Assembly (NCBI RefSeq): GCF_035594125.1
Contig: NW_026973734.1
Location: forward strand, 310,001 to 374,000
Direction: 5' to 3'
DNA length: 64,000 nucleotides
Source: Scylla paramamosain
Taxonomy: Eukaryota; Arthropoda; Malacostraca; Decapoda; Portunidae
Shown in pieces: positions 37,256 to 49,487 of the stretch. A program made the position numbers and the translations under genes. The notes beneath the pieces were generated by a model. The model had not been told where the DNA came from and ran no database searches. It worked only from the letters and a program-made list of their open reading frames with translations. Within the stretch, counting starts at the first letter, position 1. The number at the start of each line of letters is the position of its first letter.

Positions 37256-37500
37256 GGCCAAAAGAGCAACAGCAGCAATTACTTCATGCTACCCATTAAG
37301 ATCCAGGGCTTGTTCCTCTCTCTCCTCTACCCTCCAACTACTTCATGCTACTCATTAAGATCCTTCGCAGTGATGCTTTCCATAACCTTGCTGCCCTCAG
37401 AAGGCTTATGGACCTGATGGGTCCCTCGTATTGTTCTCTGAAGCTGTGCCTTCGTGCTTGCATCTTGCCTATTCATCTCTACTTGTTCTGTTGTAATATA
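37256..37500 (+). mobile_element. LINE-A copy 5, linker fragment with short duplication
   Basis: NYFMLPIKI and TTSCYSLRSFAVMLSITLL repeat the same CTACTTCATGCTACYCATTA motif twice about 60 bp apart. It corresponds to the YFMLPIKILRNDVFH-type block before the RT in LINE-A. Probably the continuation of copy 4 beyond the insertion. Confidence 0.7.
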
Positions 37501-38187
37501 GTGTGGTGAGAGCCTTCCCTGTCACCTCTCCCCCAGTACTCACCCACTGAGAGCAAGTATCCACCTCACTGGCTGGCTCCCTCTAGCATTCCTTCATTTC
37601 ATTCATACAAACTTGCCCAGAGTAGTAAAAAAGATCAGACAACTTCCTCCAAAGATCACATTCCAAATCTTGGTCTTTGTAGAACTCCTCATATAAAGCA
37701 GTTTATTAGTCCACATACCAATAATTTATTTCACATGAAATTCACTGGAATTTGTGGCACCAATATTTGGAGAAACCATAAACATTTACAAATTCATTCA
37801 CTTTCATTGTTACCATTTGTCCACACCACCTTACTGTATTTCAGATTATTACAGCAGAACAGATGATGTACGGAACTATTCTCTCAAAACCACCATCCTA
37901 CTCCACACATCACTACTCTGTGCAGGAAAAGAGGTGAGTGTGGAGGAACATGTACAATGTATGGCACTGCAATACTAACTGCTAGATTTAGAATACAAGA
38001 CGACTGATATCAAAATGTTACAAGACTTATCCATGTATTAAGTTTGGACATCACTCCTTCAAAACAGTCACCTTGACCACCAATAAAGTGGTCCCAGCCC
38101 CGCTGTCACTGCTCACATGTGTTCAGTAAGTCTTGTTCTTAAAGCATGTTAAGCACCTTCTGTGACTCAGGCTCAACCTCTTCCATG
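37501..38187. other. Unassigned sequence around a plus-strand exon candidate
   Basis: No mobile element recognised. Contains the weak exon candidate at 37845-37933. Confidence 0.4.
37845..37933 (+). CDS. Weak exon candidate on the plus strand
   Basis: A pyrimidine-rich acceptor (TTACTGTATTTCAG|ATTATT) and a perfect donor (AAAAGAG|gtgagt) bound 89 nt open in one frame (IITAEQMMYGTILSKPPSYS then THHYSVQEKR). There is no partner exon and no recognised domain, and the strand is opposite to the surrounding gene. The splice-like ends may be chance. Confidence 0.15.
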
Positions 38188-38440
38188 GAACACAGGATAA
38201 CAACATATGGAAATCAGAAAGGCTGCCAGAAGTCATAAGGCTTACCCGTGGCAGTTCCTGCACAAAATATACCTACCTATTTCCATCTACCATCCCCATC
38301 CATAAATCTTTTAAAACTCCTAAAGAACCAACACCAACAACCTGATTACTGAGTCCATTCCATTCACCTACCACTCCATCTGAAAACCAATTCCTTCCTA
38401 TCTCCCTTTTAAGTCTGACTTTTCAAACTTAGATCCATCC
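38188..38440 (-). mobile_element. CR1/L2-like LINE 3' end, copy 3
   Basis: The reverse complement encodes a remnant resembling NWFSDGVVGEWNGLSNQVVG and a 3' UTR with GCCACGGGTAAGCC-like sequence, related to the tails at 8.75 and 32.4 kb. The terminal TTCTTATGTT run is degraded. Confidence 0.7.
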
Positions 38441-38489
38441 TTTCTCATTTCATGGTGTCAAGATGGCATCCTTTTCACCCACAGCTTCC

Positions 38490-38965
38490 TTTATCTTTAG
38501 GAAGAAGTTACAAATGAAGTGTGGATCCAGGTCTTGTCCCCAGTGGAGACCCTCAATGTGAAGGTTGGGTCATCTGGCACACCTTCTGTTTGGAGATCAG
38601 AAACCTGGGCACAAATTTTTCAGCTATGTGGTCATATTCAAATCAAACTTGGGGATTGCCTCAGCTGTTCTGTATGATGCACCAACCCTGACACCAACTC
38701 CCTTCGCTGATCTCCAACAATTCCCTTGCACATCACTCAACCGTTTCCATGTTTTCAGTGGCTGAGCTCACGGAATATCATCCTGACCTCTTGTCATCTT
38801 CCAGAGATATTCTGTTGCTCCTGAAGAATACATGGCACTTGACGCACCTCACATAACTCACTGCTTCCTTGCCACACATGTGCTAAATCATGTCAAAGGT
38901 CTCTGCTGAATTTGACACACAATTTGGTGTTAACTCTGCTCTTGTTTGCAGTTCATGATGAAATA
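38490..38965 (-). pseudogene. Mariner-type transposase relic
   Basis: The minus strand reads, with stops and shifts, HHELQTRAELTPNCVSNSAE TFDMI, GKEAVSYVRCVKCHVFF, RSNRISLEDDKRSG, TENMETVE, IAEKFVPRFLISKQK and TLRVSTGDKTWIH. This follows the order of a mariner transposase: N-terminal helix-turn-helix, the linker with LEDDxRSGRP, then the first catalytic Asp in TGDETWxY (here TGDKTWIH). The remaining catalytic domain is missing and no terminal repeats were found. It would have carried out cut-and-paste transposition at TA sites; this copy cannot. Confidence 0.8.
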
Positions 38966-39582
38966 TGAAGTTCAGCATGAGGCCACAAAACTCATGTGAT
39001 ATGGCTCACCAAGTTCACAAAAAGACACCAATTGGCAGACTGCTTGATAACTGTCACTGTCCAGTCCCATCAGACATGCATCCTTGTACAGCCACCTGTT
39101 GGTGTACTATGGAACTAGTCTTGGGGCTTTGATACCACCTCACACTTCATTTTACCCTTCAATCCCAACATGTCAGTGGTAGCTGAGGTAATCTCATTCT
39201 TGTGTATAGATTCCTTTAGTTACAAGGAATATGTATTATGTTGCTGGGACACTCACTTTGTGCCTCTCTCAAATGGATGATGTATAATAAGAGCTAAGAT
39301 AAGCAACATTGTTTCAGCTTTTTTCTGGCACACACAGTCATCTATCAAGAATCTGGCAAAGCCTGGGATGAATATAGCAGCGTGTTATGACCACAGGTCT
39401 CTGTGCTCTTACACTGTAAATATGCACTGTGATGCCCCATGAGTACCTCTGGGGTGATAACACTCATGAGGTCCACAGCTGGCTGCTGCATTACCAGACA
39501 ACACAGTGCACCACTTGTGGAAGACATGAGGTCATTATGTACACTTCCTTCTCAGTGATAAAATGAATCCAAGAAATGTATA
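38966..39582. other. Unassigned sequence upstream of the mariner relic
   Basis: May include the mariner 5' flank, but no terminal inverted repeat was identified. Nothing else recognised. Confidence 0.4.
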
Positions 39583-40359
39583 CAGTGGAACCTCAGTTAC
39601 TGAATGTCTCCCTCTCCGAACAACTCTGTTTTTGAACAAAAATTTTAACTCCTAATTGCTTTGATTACTGTACCATAATTTGGTTTTCAAACAAAGTTAC
39701 TTGATTTCAAATACTACAACACGTAACAAAAGCTGCCATTTATTACTAATTTATAGCTTCTATAAATATTTCCTTTGGAGGAGAGACACAGAGGGTAAGA
39801 CAGCAATTCAATCTTTGAAATAAGTTAAATGTGATCCTACTGAAGAACCTCAATGTAAACAAACAAGGTTCGGGGCTCAGGAGTAATCCCAAGCCTCCTG
39901 TGGCTCTCCCGATGACCCACAATGCCATCACTACTGCACAACTGCATTTTTCCAGTAGCTTTTCCCAGCAGCAAGATGTCTAAGTGTTATGATCACCTTC
40001 ATTTTGGCAATGAGTGGGTTGTTCCTCTTTGTCTCTGTAAGGCTTCCCTCACTTGATTGGTGACAAAGAGAATGCCAGCATGGTCTAAACAATATCTTTT
40101 GATGAGTTCTGTATCACTAAGTTCCTTCAATACAGCTTTTCTGAATAAAAAAAATTCTAAGCTGGAGATGCTGTGGAGCAGCCATCTTAGCAGCGGGAGT
40201 GTTGGTCATTACCCACTAAGACATGGTGGATGCGAGTCTGAGAATGGATTAATCTATTTTAGAATGACTCCTGTGGGGAAAATAGTATCGGTTTTCAAAC
40301 ATTTTGGATTTGGAATGACATTTACGAACAAATTAAGTTAAAAAACTGAAGCTCCCCTG
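39583..40359. mobile_element. Pogo/Tigger-like MITE, complete copy
   Basis: The left end CAGTGGAACCTCAGTT (39583) pairs with the right end, whose complement is CAGGGGAGCTTCAGTT (ending 40359). TA precedes the left end. Subterminal TCCGAACAACTCTG and TTTTCAAACATTTTGGATTT motifs are typical of pogo-like ends. The 777-bp body has no coding frame. Its interior matches the decayed copy at 23850-24550. The superfamily comes from end similarity and the TA flank. Confidence 0.7.
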
Positions 40360-40907
40360 CACAAGGATTCACTGTTGAATGAAAGATAAAGCAAGAGATA
40401 AAGATGAAGTTGAAACTGTCCTCCTCATACTCAAAGTAATGAGGAGTTATGGATACTTCCCTTGCAGAGTCAAAATGAGTTCAAACTGGCAGGAACTGTA
40501 TCAGATGAAGAGGTTTGCTGACAAATAAAAGTAAAACAGTGCAGATGTAACACAACTGCTCACTGTCAACTACAACAATGTAAACTAGAGATATAAGATA
40601 GGAACACACTGATAAATAAAGCAAAAACAATTGACATGTAGGATATCTGAACCAACTGTATATATAAAAAAAAAAAAAACTGTTCATAAAGTAACACAAA
40701 CCACATGCAAAATGAAGCTGAAACTTTCCTTCTTGGCAGTGAAATGACATACCTCTCTCAGCATTGCAAGGGGCCTAGGCTGCTCCCTTCCCCTTGGCCC
40801 CATTAGAGGCTTTGTCTGGGGGTGTGTTCACTCAGGGCGGGAGGGGTTGGGGACGCCTGCAAAATGTGGCCACTTGAGAGATGGGACAGCTGCCCTTGAG
40901 GAGTCAC
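40360..40907. other. Unassigned sequence around a minus-strand exon candidate
   Basis: No repeat family recognised. Holds the weak exon candidate at 40753-40815. Confidence 0.4.
40753..40815 (-). CDS. Weak alternative exon candidate
   Basis: Acceptor CACACCCCCAG|ACAAAG and a strong donor GAGAGAG|gtatgt bound 63 nt. In the phase of the surrounding minus-strand gene it reads DKASNGAKGKGAA and then TAG, which would be an alternative C-terminus. In frame 0 it is open. Splice signals are the only support. Confidence 0.2.
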
Positions 40908-41080
40908 CCAGCCAACCAGCCAGCCAGCCATCCCACAGTGGACTAGTCAGCCAGATAGCCAGCCAGTCAGCTAATCAGCAAGAAAACCAACCAGCCAGCC
41001 AGTCAGTTAGTTAACCAAGCATCCAACCAGTTAGTTAGCCAGCCAGCCAACCAGAAAGCCAGCCAGCCAGCCAGCCCAAG
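40908..41080. repeat. Degenerate (CCAG)n tetranucleotide repeat
   Basis: Interspersed AGCC/CCAG/TTAG tetranucleotides over about 170 bp directly before the LINE-B copy. Confidence 0.9.
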
Positions 41081-41139
41081 GAAAACACTACACACAGAGG
41101 AGGAGAGGCACTACAAAGACTCAATTTGGTATTATTAAG

Positions 41140-43452
41140 AGAAGTGGACATTGTTGAACACATGAACTACAATCATCCTGTAGTAAAAAGTGATTGTGTG
41201 ATGGTAAGGTTTCATATCAAAGAAAAGGAAGAGGAAAGTAGATGGGAAAATTATAAGGATGAAATATTTAAGTATGGTAAAACTAACTTCAAATAAATGA
41301 GGAGATACTTTGGTAAGATGGACTGGAGTGCCTTTATTACAGCAAAAGATGTGCAGAAGTAGGAAGCATTAGTCACTAGGTATATATAAGAAAGGAGTGA
41401 AAAGATGTGTACCAAAAGGAAACACAAAGATAAGATATAACAAAGACTGGTATAACAGAAGATGTGAAGTTAAAGTTAAAGGATGCGTTTGACAAAGTAC
41501 CACACTGAAGATTGATATGAAAGATATAAACACAATAAGAAGAAAATAAAAACACAAAGACTGCTATAAAAGAATATGTGAAGTAGTGAGGGAGGAGAGG
41601 GAGAAGGCATGGAATAGATGGAGGTGAAAAATGCAAAGATGTGGCAAAACTACACCACTACAAGAAATGACTGTGTAAGGGTTACTACAGAAGAAAGGAC
41701 AAGTTATGAGAACAATGTTATGGACAAATGTAAAGAGGAACCAAAACTATTCTTCAGGTGTGTGAGGAGCACAATGAAAAACAAAGAAGGTGAATGGTCA
41801 AATGTGTGAGGATCTGGCTGACATGGCAGAGATGATGAATAAGAGTTTTCATTTAGCATTCACAATGAGAGGATATTTGTGGGGCAAAGTGAGATGAGTG
41901 AAAAAATGGGTCCAGGGAAAATCCAGGTGACTGAGGAAGACATGTGGAAACAGTGTGAGGGACTAGATGTTAGAAAGGCCCCTGGACCCAAAAAAGTGTA
42001 GGGATGGATACTGAAAGAATGCAATCAGCAGGTGACATGGGTGGTGCACAGTATTAATGAGAGTTCCTTAAATGAAAGTAGAGTCCTGCTTAAATGAAAA
42101 AGAGTAAAAAATAATTCCAATTTATAAAGGTGGTAACAAGAAGAGGCGATGAACTACAGACCAGTGTCTCTAACAAGTGTGGTATGTAAAATGTTTGAAA
42201 GATTAAAGAAGGATAAATTAATGCATTACCTAGAAAATGAAGTGATGATAAAACAATTTGGATTTAGAAGACAGAGGTCATGTATTATAAACCTGATGAG
42301 TTTTTATTCAAGAGTGGTGGATACAATACAAGAGAGGAATGGGTGGGCAGACTGTGTATATTTAGCCCTGAAGAAAGCCTTTGATAAAGTGCCACACAGG
42401 AGACTGCCATGGAAGATGGAGCATGATGATGGTCTGAGAGGTGGCCTGCTGGGATGGATGGAGAATTTCTTGACTGAGAGAGAGATGAGAACCGTGGTAA
42501 AAGATTGGGAGTCATCACAGAGGAAAACTGAAAGTGGAGTACCCAAAAGCTCAGTGCTGGCACCAGTCATATATGAATGATATGATACAGAGTGTGAATA
42601 GCTACATGAGCTTTCTGTGCAGATGATGCCAAGTTCCTGAAAGAGTTGAGAGTGAGGAAGACTGTGGAGTGTTGCAAGAGGATCTGAACAAGATATTGGA
42701 GTGGAGTCATAGATGGGAAACGGAGTTTAATCCAGAGAAATGTAAAGTAATGGAATTTGGAAAGAGTGAGAGAAGAGTAAAAGGAAATTATGTGTTGAAT
42801 GGTGAGAGGTTGAGTAAAGCAGAGGAGGAAAACGATCTGGGTGTTACGGTCAGTGGAAATTTGATCCCAGAGAAACACATTAGCAGAACTACAGGAGAAA
42901 CCTATAATTTGTTAAGCCTATAATTTGTTGAGAGGAATAAGGCCATCTTTTGAGTATAACAATGAAAAGATGATCAGGAAGATGATTATATCACTGATTT
43001 GACCTAGACTGAAATATGCAGCTGTAGTGTGCTCATTCTACATGAAAAAGGATGTAATGAAGTTGGAGAAAGCTGAGAGATGGTACGAAGAGTCGTTTGT
43101 CATACGAAGAGAGACTGGCAGAGTTGCACCCACCAATACTGGAAAAAAGGAGAGAAAGGGGAGACTTGACTGCTATATACAAAGCACAGGAGGAAGTGGA
43201 GGAGGTGGACCAGAGTGACTTGATGGTTTAGGATACGTGAGATATTAGAGGACATGGAAAGAGGCTGAAGAAGAGTACTTGTAAAAGAGACATCAAAAAA
43301 ATATAGTTTCCCACAAAGAAGTACAGATGTATAGAACAGTCTGGATAAGGAAATAGTAAATGCAAGAAGTATACATGGATTCAAGGCTAAACTGTATATT
43401 AAAAGATATGGAGATGGGATAGCACCAGCATACCTCTTGTCCCATAAAACTA
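41140..43452 (+). mobile_element. LINE-B copy 2 (CR1/L2-like)
   Basis: The longest LINE-B copy. An endonuclease C-terminus around HPVVKSDCVM is followed by a charged linker (NAKMWQNYTTTRNDCVRV, VMDKCKEEPKLFFRCV). The RT follows with MNYRPVSLTSVVCKMFE, KQFGFRRQRSCIINLMSFY, VYLALKKAFDKVPHRR, ESGVPKSSVLAP and a damaged FADD, then a thumb and tail with RRERGDLTAIYK, KKYSFPQRST and FKAKLYIKRYGDG. Many stops and shifts. Its 3' end (near 43452) is immediately followed by LINE-B copy 3 in the same orientation. Confidence 0.85.
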
Positions 43453-44124
43453 GATATTGAAGGAATGTAGAGAACAACTGGCTTATAAAATTCACAGTCT
43501 AGTGGTGACACCACTATCACAGGGAAGAGTACCAAAAGATTGGAAGAGAGCAAATATTACACCAATATTCAAAGGAGGAAATAAAGAAGACCCAATAAAT
43601 TATAGACCAGTGTCCTTGACTAGTGTTGTAGGAAAACTGTGAAAGAAAAATAAAGGAGAGATAGATGGAACACTTGGAAAGAGATAAAGTTTTGGTAAAT
43701 TGTCAATTTGGATTTAGGAGGGGAAGATCATGCTCCATGAACTTACTGTCCTTTTATTCAAGAGTAGTCGACATTGTGCAGGAGAGAGACAGATGGGTGG
43801 ATGGTGTCTACTCAGACTTGAAGAAAGCGTTTGACAAAAGTACCACACCAAAGATTGCTATGGAAGATAAAAAAATATGGAAAAATTGGAGGAAGACTGC
43901 TGGAGTGGATGGAGGACTATCTGGATGATAGAGAGATGAGAACTGTAATACAAGACCAGAATTCATCTTGGCTGAAAGTAACTAGTGGTGTCCCACAGGG
44001 GTCAGTGTTGGGACTGATAATGTTTGTAATGTATGTGAATGACATAAATGAAGAAATAGACAGTTATATGGACTTATTTGCAGATGATGCTAAGCTGATG
44101 AGAAGGATAGAAAATGTAAATGAC

Positions 44125-44212
<88 letters not shown>

Positions 44213-44376
44213 CGGTTTATTATTTAGGCAGTTAACAAACTGAAAATGTACATAGGGGGTGGGGAAATACTTAACATTAATCCTAAAGGTAAGTCTAATC
44301 TAGAAGGGACTACTGATTGATGGCTCGCACAATGGTGGGAATCGCACTGTTCCTGTACCAGTACCGGTACTGGTAC
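44125..44376 (-). mobile_element. Short insertion with (TAA)n tail inside LINE-B copy 3
   Basis: The block lies between the RT residues ENVND and LQDDLNK, which are adjacent in the family. It starts with (TAA)n at 44125-44211 and continues with about 165 bp, including GTACCAGTACCGGTACTGGT near 44355. Read on the minus strand it looks like a 3' UTR with AATAAA followed by a (TTA)n tail, which fits a severely truncated LINE. The family is unknown. Confidence 0.5.
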
Positions 44377-44835
44377 TGCAAGATGATTTAAATAAGATAA
44401 ACAGATGGAGTAAATCTTGGCAAATGGAATTCAATTTAAGTAAATGTAAAGTAATGGAGTTTGGTAAGAGTAAGAAAAGAATACAATATCATTATGAGAT
44501 GGATGGTGTGAAGTTACATAAATCAAAAGAGGAAGTGGATTTGGGAGTAACAGTTACTGAAAATTTGACTCCATACAGACACATTGATAAAATTACTGGA
44601 AAGATGATGAATTTGTTAAAAAGAATGAGAATGGCATTCTCACATTTGGATAAAGAAATGATAAAAAAGTTGTTGATTTCCATGATAAGACCAAGCCTGG
44701 AAGTGTGGTCTCCTCATACAAGGAGGAATATTATAAAATTAGAAAGAGTACAAAGAGCAGTCACTAAGATGGTTCCAGAGTTGAGCAAGTCAACCTAGGA
44801 AGAGAAATTAAGAATGTTGGAAATTCCTACCCTTG

Positions 44836-44963
<128 letters not shown>

Positions 44964-45430
44964 TAAACACCTATAGAATGGTAAATGGTATGGAAAATGT
45001 GTTTTATAACTTTAGACACACAGAGTACAAGGGGACACAATAAGAAGTTGAAGAAAGTTAACTGTAGAAGAGACATTAAGAAGTATAGTTTTCCTCACAG
45101 AAGTGTGAACAAATGGAATGAACTCAGTGAAGACGTTGTCAATGCCGTAACTGTCCACGCTTTTAAGACCAAACTAGATAGGTGTAGAGACGAGATACTA
45201 TGAGATTACTCCCCTCCTTACCACATCAGTCATGAACAAAATAATACTCAGCAAAATAATCAAACAAATAAAAGAAAGGTTTATAATATTTTAAGTTTTC
45301 TTGATCCACATCACACTAACACTTCTGGAAAATCTTTATCCCCTTAATAAGGATCCAGTTATCTACAAGTGCCACCTCAGGGCTCCTCCCTAGATGGCCT
45401 GTAGACTGTACACAGGGACTTTTACAATAC

Positions 45431-45583
45431 CTGAAATGCATTCCTTCCCAACAGTGGTGAGAGGCAGGGGAGTGATATGCTGTGACCCTTCACAAAGGAG
45501 CACCTCAGGCTGCTGCCTCACACCAGCATGGTCTGTGGCTGGGGAAGTGTCCTCTCCAGGCTTCTCCCCATATGCTGAGGATT
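45431..45583 (-). CDS. Duplicated exon, copy B, of the minus-strand gene
   Basis: Acceptor CTTTGTCTTTCCAG|AATCC and donor ATTTCAG|gtattg bound 153 nt (2 + 50 codons + 1). The frame reads SSAYGEKPGEDTSPATDHAG then VRQQPEVLLCEGSQHITPL and ends TTVGKECIS. It is about 90 percent identical to the exon at 47378-47572, including both splice sites. The symmetric phase-1 structure lets it join the other copy (GAA, Glu) or the exons at 34 kb (GGT, Gly) without a frameshift. No domain recognised. Confidence 0.6.
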
Positions 45584-45689
45584 CTGGAAAGACAAAGACA
45601 ACTAACTTATATAGAGAAGACTACATTAAGGTGCCAATCTCAATAGAATATGATTATGAAGAAAAAATTTATCAAAATTTGATAAGTGT

Positions 45690-46240
<551 letters not shown>

Positions 46241-46249
46241 ACACCATAC

Positions 46250-47290
46250 ATTTATTTATTTATTTTTTGTTGCCAAGGGCAACAAAAATCCAATAAAAAA
46301 AAATGCCCACTGAAATGCCAGTCCCATAAAAGGGTCAAAGCAGTAGTCAAAAATTGATGGATAAGTGTCTTGAAACCTCCCTCTTGAAGGAATTCAAGTC
46401 ATAGGTAGGTGGAAATACAGAAGCAGGCAAGGAGTTCCAGAGTTTACCAGAGAAAGGAATGAATGATTGAGAATACTGGTTAACTCTTGCATTAGAGAGG
46501 TGGACAGAATAGAAGTGAGAGAAAGAAGGTCTTGTGCAGCGAGGCCGACATGGATGGATAAGGCCCCTGTACAGAGTTAGCAGCTGTGGGGGTGAGGAAA
46601 ACTGGTGGAGACAACTCGAAGTGCTTAACTGTTTTAGCTAGAGATGAGATGTGAAATTTCCATTTTAGGTTACTAGTAAAGGACAGACCCGAGGATGTTC
46701 AGTGTAATAGAGGGGACAGTTGAAGGTCACTGAAGAGGAAGGGATAGTTGTCTGGAAGGTTGTGTTTATTTGTTAGATGTAAAACTTGGATTCTTGAGGC
46801 ACTAAACAACACTTAATTTTGCTCTCTCCCAATCACAGGTTTTAGAAAGGTCAGAAATCAGGCATTCTGTGGCTTCTCTGAGTGAATTGTTACATTCCTG
46901 AATGCTTGGACATCTACAAAAAGATGTGGAAAGATGCAGAGTGATATCACCAGCATAGGAGTGAACGTGACAATGATTTTTGGTTAGAAAATTATTGATG
47001 AATACCAGAAAGAGTGGGTGACAGGACAGATCCCTGGGAGGAGGAGAATGGTGACCAGTTAGAAGATTATTGATGAATACCAGAAACAGTGGGTGACAGG
47101 ACAGATCCCTGAGAGAAGAAGAATGGTGACCAGTTATATCATTGATGAACAGCAGAGAGAGTGGGTGACAGGACAGGTCCCCGAGGAACATGACTTAGGA
47201 GAAGAATGGTGACTGTCTGTCACTGGAGCAATAGAACAGTTAGAAAAGAAACTTGAGGTTAAGTTACAGAGAAGGATAGGAGAGTGCAAA
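46250..47290 (-). mobile_element. LINE-A copy 7, with triplicated RT segment
   Basis: The 3' end at 46250-46330 (TTTATTTATTTATT then GTTGCCAAGGGCAACAAAAA on the plus strand) is the inverted LINE-A 3' UTR. The minus strand continues through the C-terminus and RT up to about 47280. The catalytic box reads YAGD, with Asp replaced by Gly. A 75-bp segment encoding the DLSCHPLFLVFINN-type block occurs three times. Inactive. Confidence 0.82.
46983..47212. repeat. 75-bp unit, three tandem copies inside LINE-A RT
   Basis: Units start at 46983, 47058 and 47133. Each carries GTGGGTGACAGGACAG and AGAATGGTGAC. The length is a multiple of three, so the duplication preserved the reading frame of the PQGSVLSPTLFLLFINDLL region. 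Confidence 0.92.
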
Positions 47291-47377
47291 GAAGAGTTGG
47301 ATGAAGGTGTTTACAGGGCACAGCACAGACCTAGGTAACTGCAATACACATTACATACCTGGGGACTTTTACAATAC

Positions 47378-47572
47378 CTGAAATGCATTCCTTACTGACA
47401 GTGGTGAGAGGCAGGGGAGTGATATGGTGCGACCCTTCACAAAGGAGCACCTCAAGGGGAGTGATATGGTGCAATCCTTTACAAAGGAGCACCTCAGGCT
47501 GCTGCCTCACACCAGCATGGTCTGTGGCTGGGGGAATGTCCTCTCCAGGCTCCTCCCCAGATGCCATGGATT
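47378..47572 (-). CDS. Duplicated exon, copy A, with internal 42-bp repeat
   Basis: Acceptor CTCTGTCTTTCCAG|AATCC and donor ATTTCAG|gtattg bound 195 nt (2 + 64 codons + 1). The frame reads SMASGEEPGEDIPPATDHAG then VRQQP, EVLLCKGLHHITPL, EVLLCEGSHHITPL, PLTTVSKECIS. The 42-nt excess over copy B is exactly the second EVLLC..HHITPL unit, an in-frame tandem duplication. Both copies keep open frames despite divergence, which suggests selection or recent origin. Family not recognised; further 5' exons may lie outside the window. Confidence 0.6.
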
Positions 47573-47689
47573 CTGGAAAGACAGAGACAGCAGAAGCACT
47601 CCCTGCAGCTGATGGCAGCAGCATTTGGCCACAAAGTTGTGCATGCTCCTGTGCAGTACCTACTGAGGGATTTATAAAGTTTAATGTGA

Positions 47690-48860
47690 ATTAATGCAGT
47701 TTTATTTTGAAGGAGTTTTCCATTTGTGGTGATTTGTACAGAGTTATCTAAGATGCTGGGTGTGTCATAAGGCCCAAGCCAGTCCTCCTCAAGCCAGGAA
47801 CCTTTCCTTCCTTGCTTTTTATTATTCTTTACAACAACTTTCATTCCAATCTTAAAGTCAAATGACTTATGTCCTTTAGCTTTCCTCATTTCATATTATT
47901 TATTTTGTTCAGCTTGTGCTTTAGCAACATGACTGGCAACTTTTTCTTTTATGGCTGTCAAGCGACTCTTTCTTGATTCCACTGACTCATCTGAGGGGCT
48001 CAAATTTGGGAATTCTAAAATATCAACTTTTTCATGAAGATCATTTTGGTGCAGTTCAACAGTGTTGGCTGTCTACCAAACTTCAAGAAAGAGGGAGAAC
48101 ACTTTATTGAAGCTTGCATTGATGTTCATATACCAAACAGAGCAGCCTCCGAGTGTTTGTCCCAGTCATTCTGATTCTCATTTACCAATTTAATTAAAGA
48201 GCCCTTCAGCGTCTGGTTGGTCCTCTCATCCTGGCCATTAGTTTGGGGGTGGCAAGCAAGTGTTACAAGGTGCTTCACTTGGACAATGGAAAAGAGTGTC
48301 ATTTAATGTATTACAGAATTCCTTTCCCTGATCAGTTAAGGTTTTCTCTGGGGGACCAGAACAGTGGAAAATACTCTGCAATACATCACATACCAGATCA
48401 GCAGATTTTGAAGGCAGTGGAAATGCCTCTATAAATCTGGAGTGTAAGTCTGTTAAAGTAAGGATGTCCTTGTTGCCAGACTGAGTTTCTTTTAGGGCCC
48501 CATCAAATCTACATCAACCATCTGCCAAGGGCCTTCACTCTTAATAGGATTCAGGACTGGTGCTACAGTTTTCATCTTTTCAGATCTCTGACGTCAGTCA
48601 CACTCACCTGTCCAATTCACTACATCTTTCTTAATGCCTATGCAATAAAATCTCTCTGTAGTTTTGGCAATAGTCTTAGTGATGCCCATGTGAACTCCTC
48701 CTCTACTGGAGTCATGAACATCCTGAAATACTTTCCTTTTCTGCTCCCTGGTGAATATGACCACTTTCACCTGAACTGGTCCTCCTTCCTTTGCTCTGCA
48801 GGTGTACTGGATTCTGTCTGGGCCACCATCTGCAATTTTTAGTAATCCTAATACCATACA
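47690..48860 (-). pseudogene. Ty3/gypsy integrase relic
   Basis: The minus strand encodes, in order: a zinc-binding region with VHMGITKTIAKTTERFYCIG and VNWTGECD (the second Cys of the CxxC pair is lost next to a stop); a core segment ending ACHPQTNGQDERTNQTLKGS, which carries the catalytic Glu context; and a C-terminal domain FDFKIGMKVVVKNNKKQGR with DWLGPYDTP. This is the integrase of a Ty3/gypsy LTR retrotransposon, which inserts element cDNA into chromosomes. Stops and frameshifts are frequent. Protease, RT, RNase H and LTRs are not seen, so it is an isolated fragment. Confidence 0.85.
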
Positions 48861-48892
48861 ATCACAAAGTGTGCCATGGGAAGGAGGGAGAC

Positions 48893-49349
<457 letters not shown>

Positions 49350-49413
49350 TTGTTTCAGCTACCTTACACATTTTCACTGTTGTTCCTGTAGTAAATCTTT
49401 CCAAGCTCTCCTT

Positions 49414-49414
<1 letters not shown>

Positions 49415-49484
<70 letters not shown>
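49415..49484. repeat. (CA)n microsatellite
   Basis: CA array of about 70 bp; it cuts the RTE-like LINE just after DVGAQVLEGM on the minus strand. Confidence 0.98.
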
Positions 49485-49485
<1 letters not shown>

Positions 49486-49487
49486 TC

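Noticed and set aside
47690..48860. Host integrase-derived (domesticated) gene
   Set aside because: Several stops, frameshifts and loss of a zinc-binding Cys show a dead Ty3/gypsy fragment.
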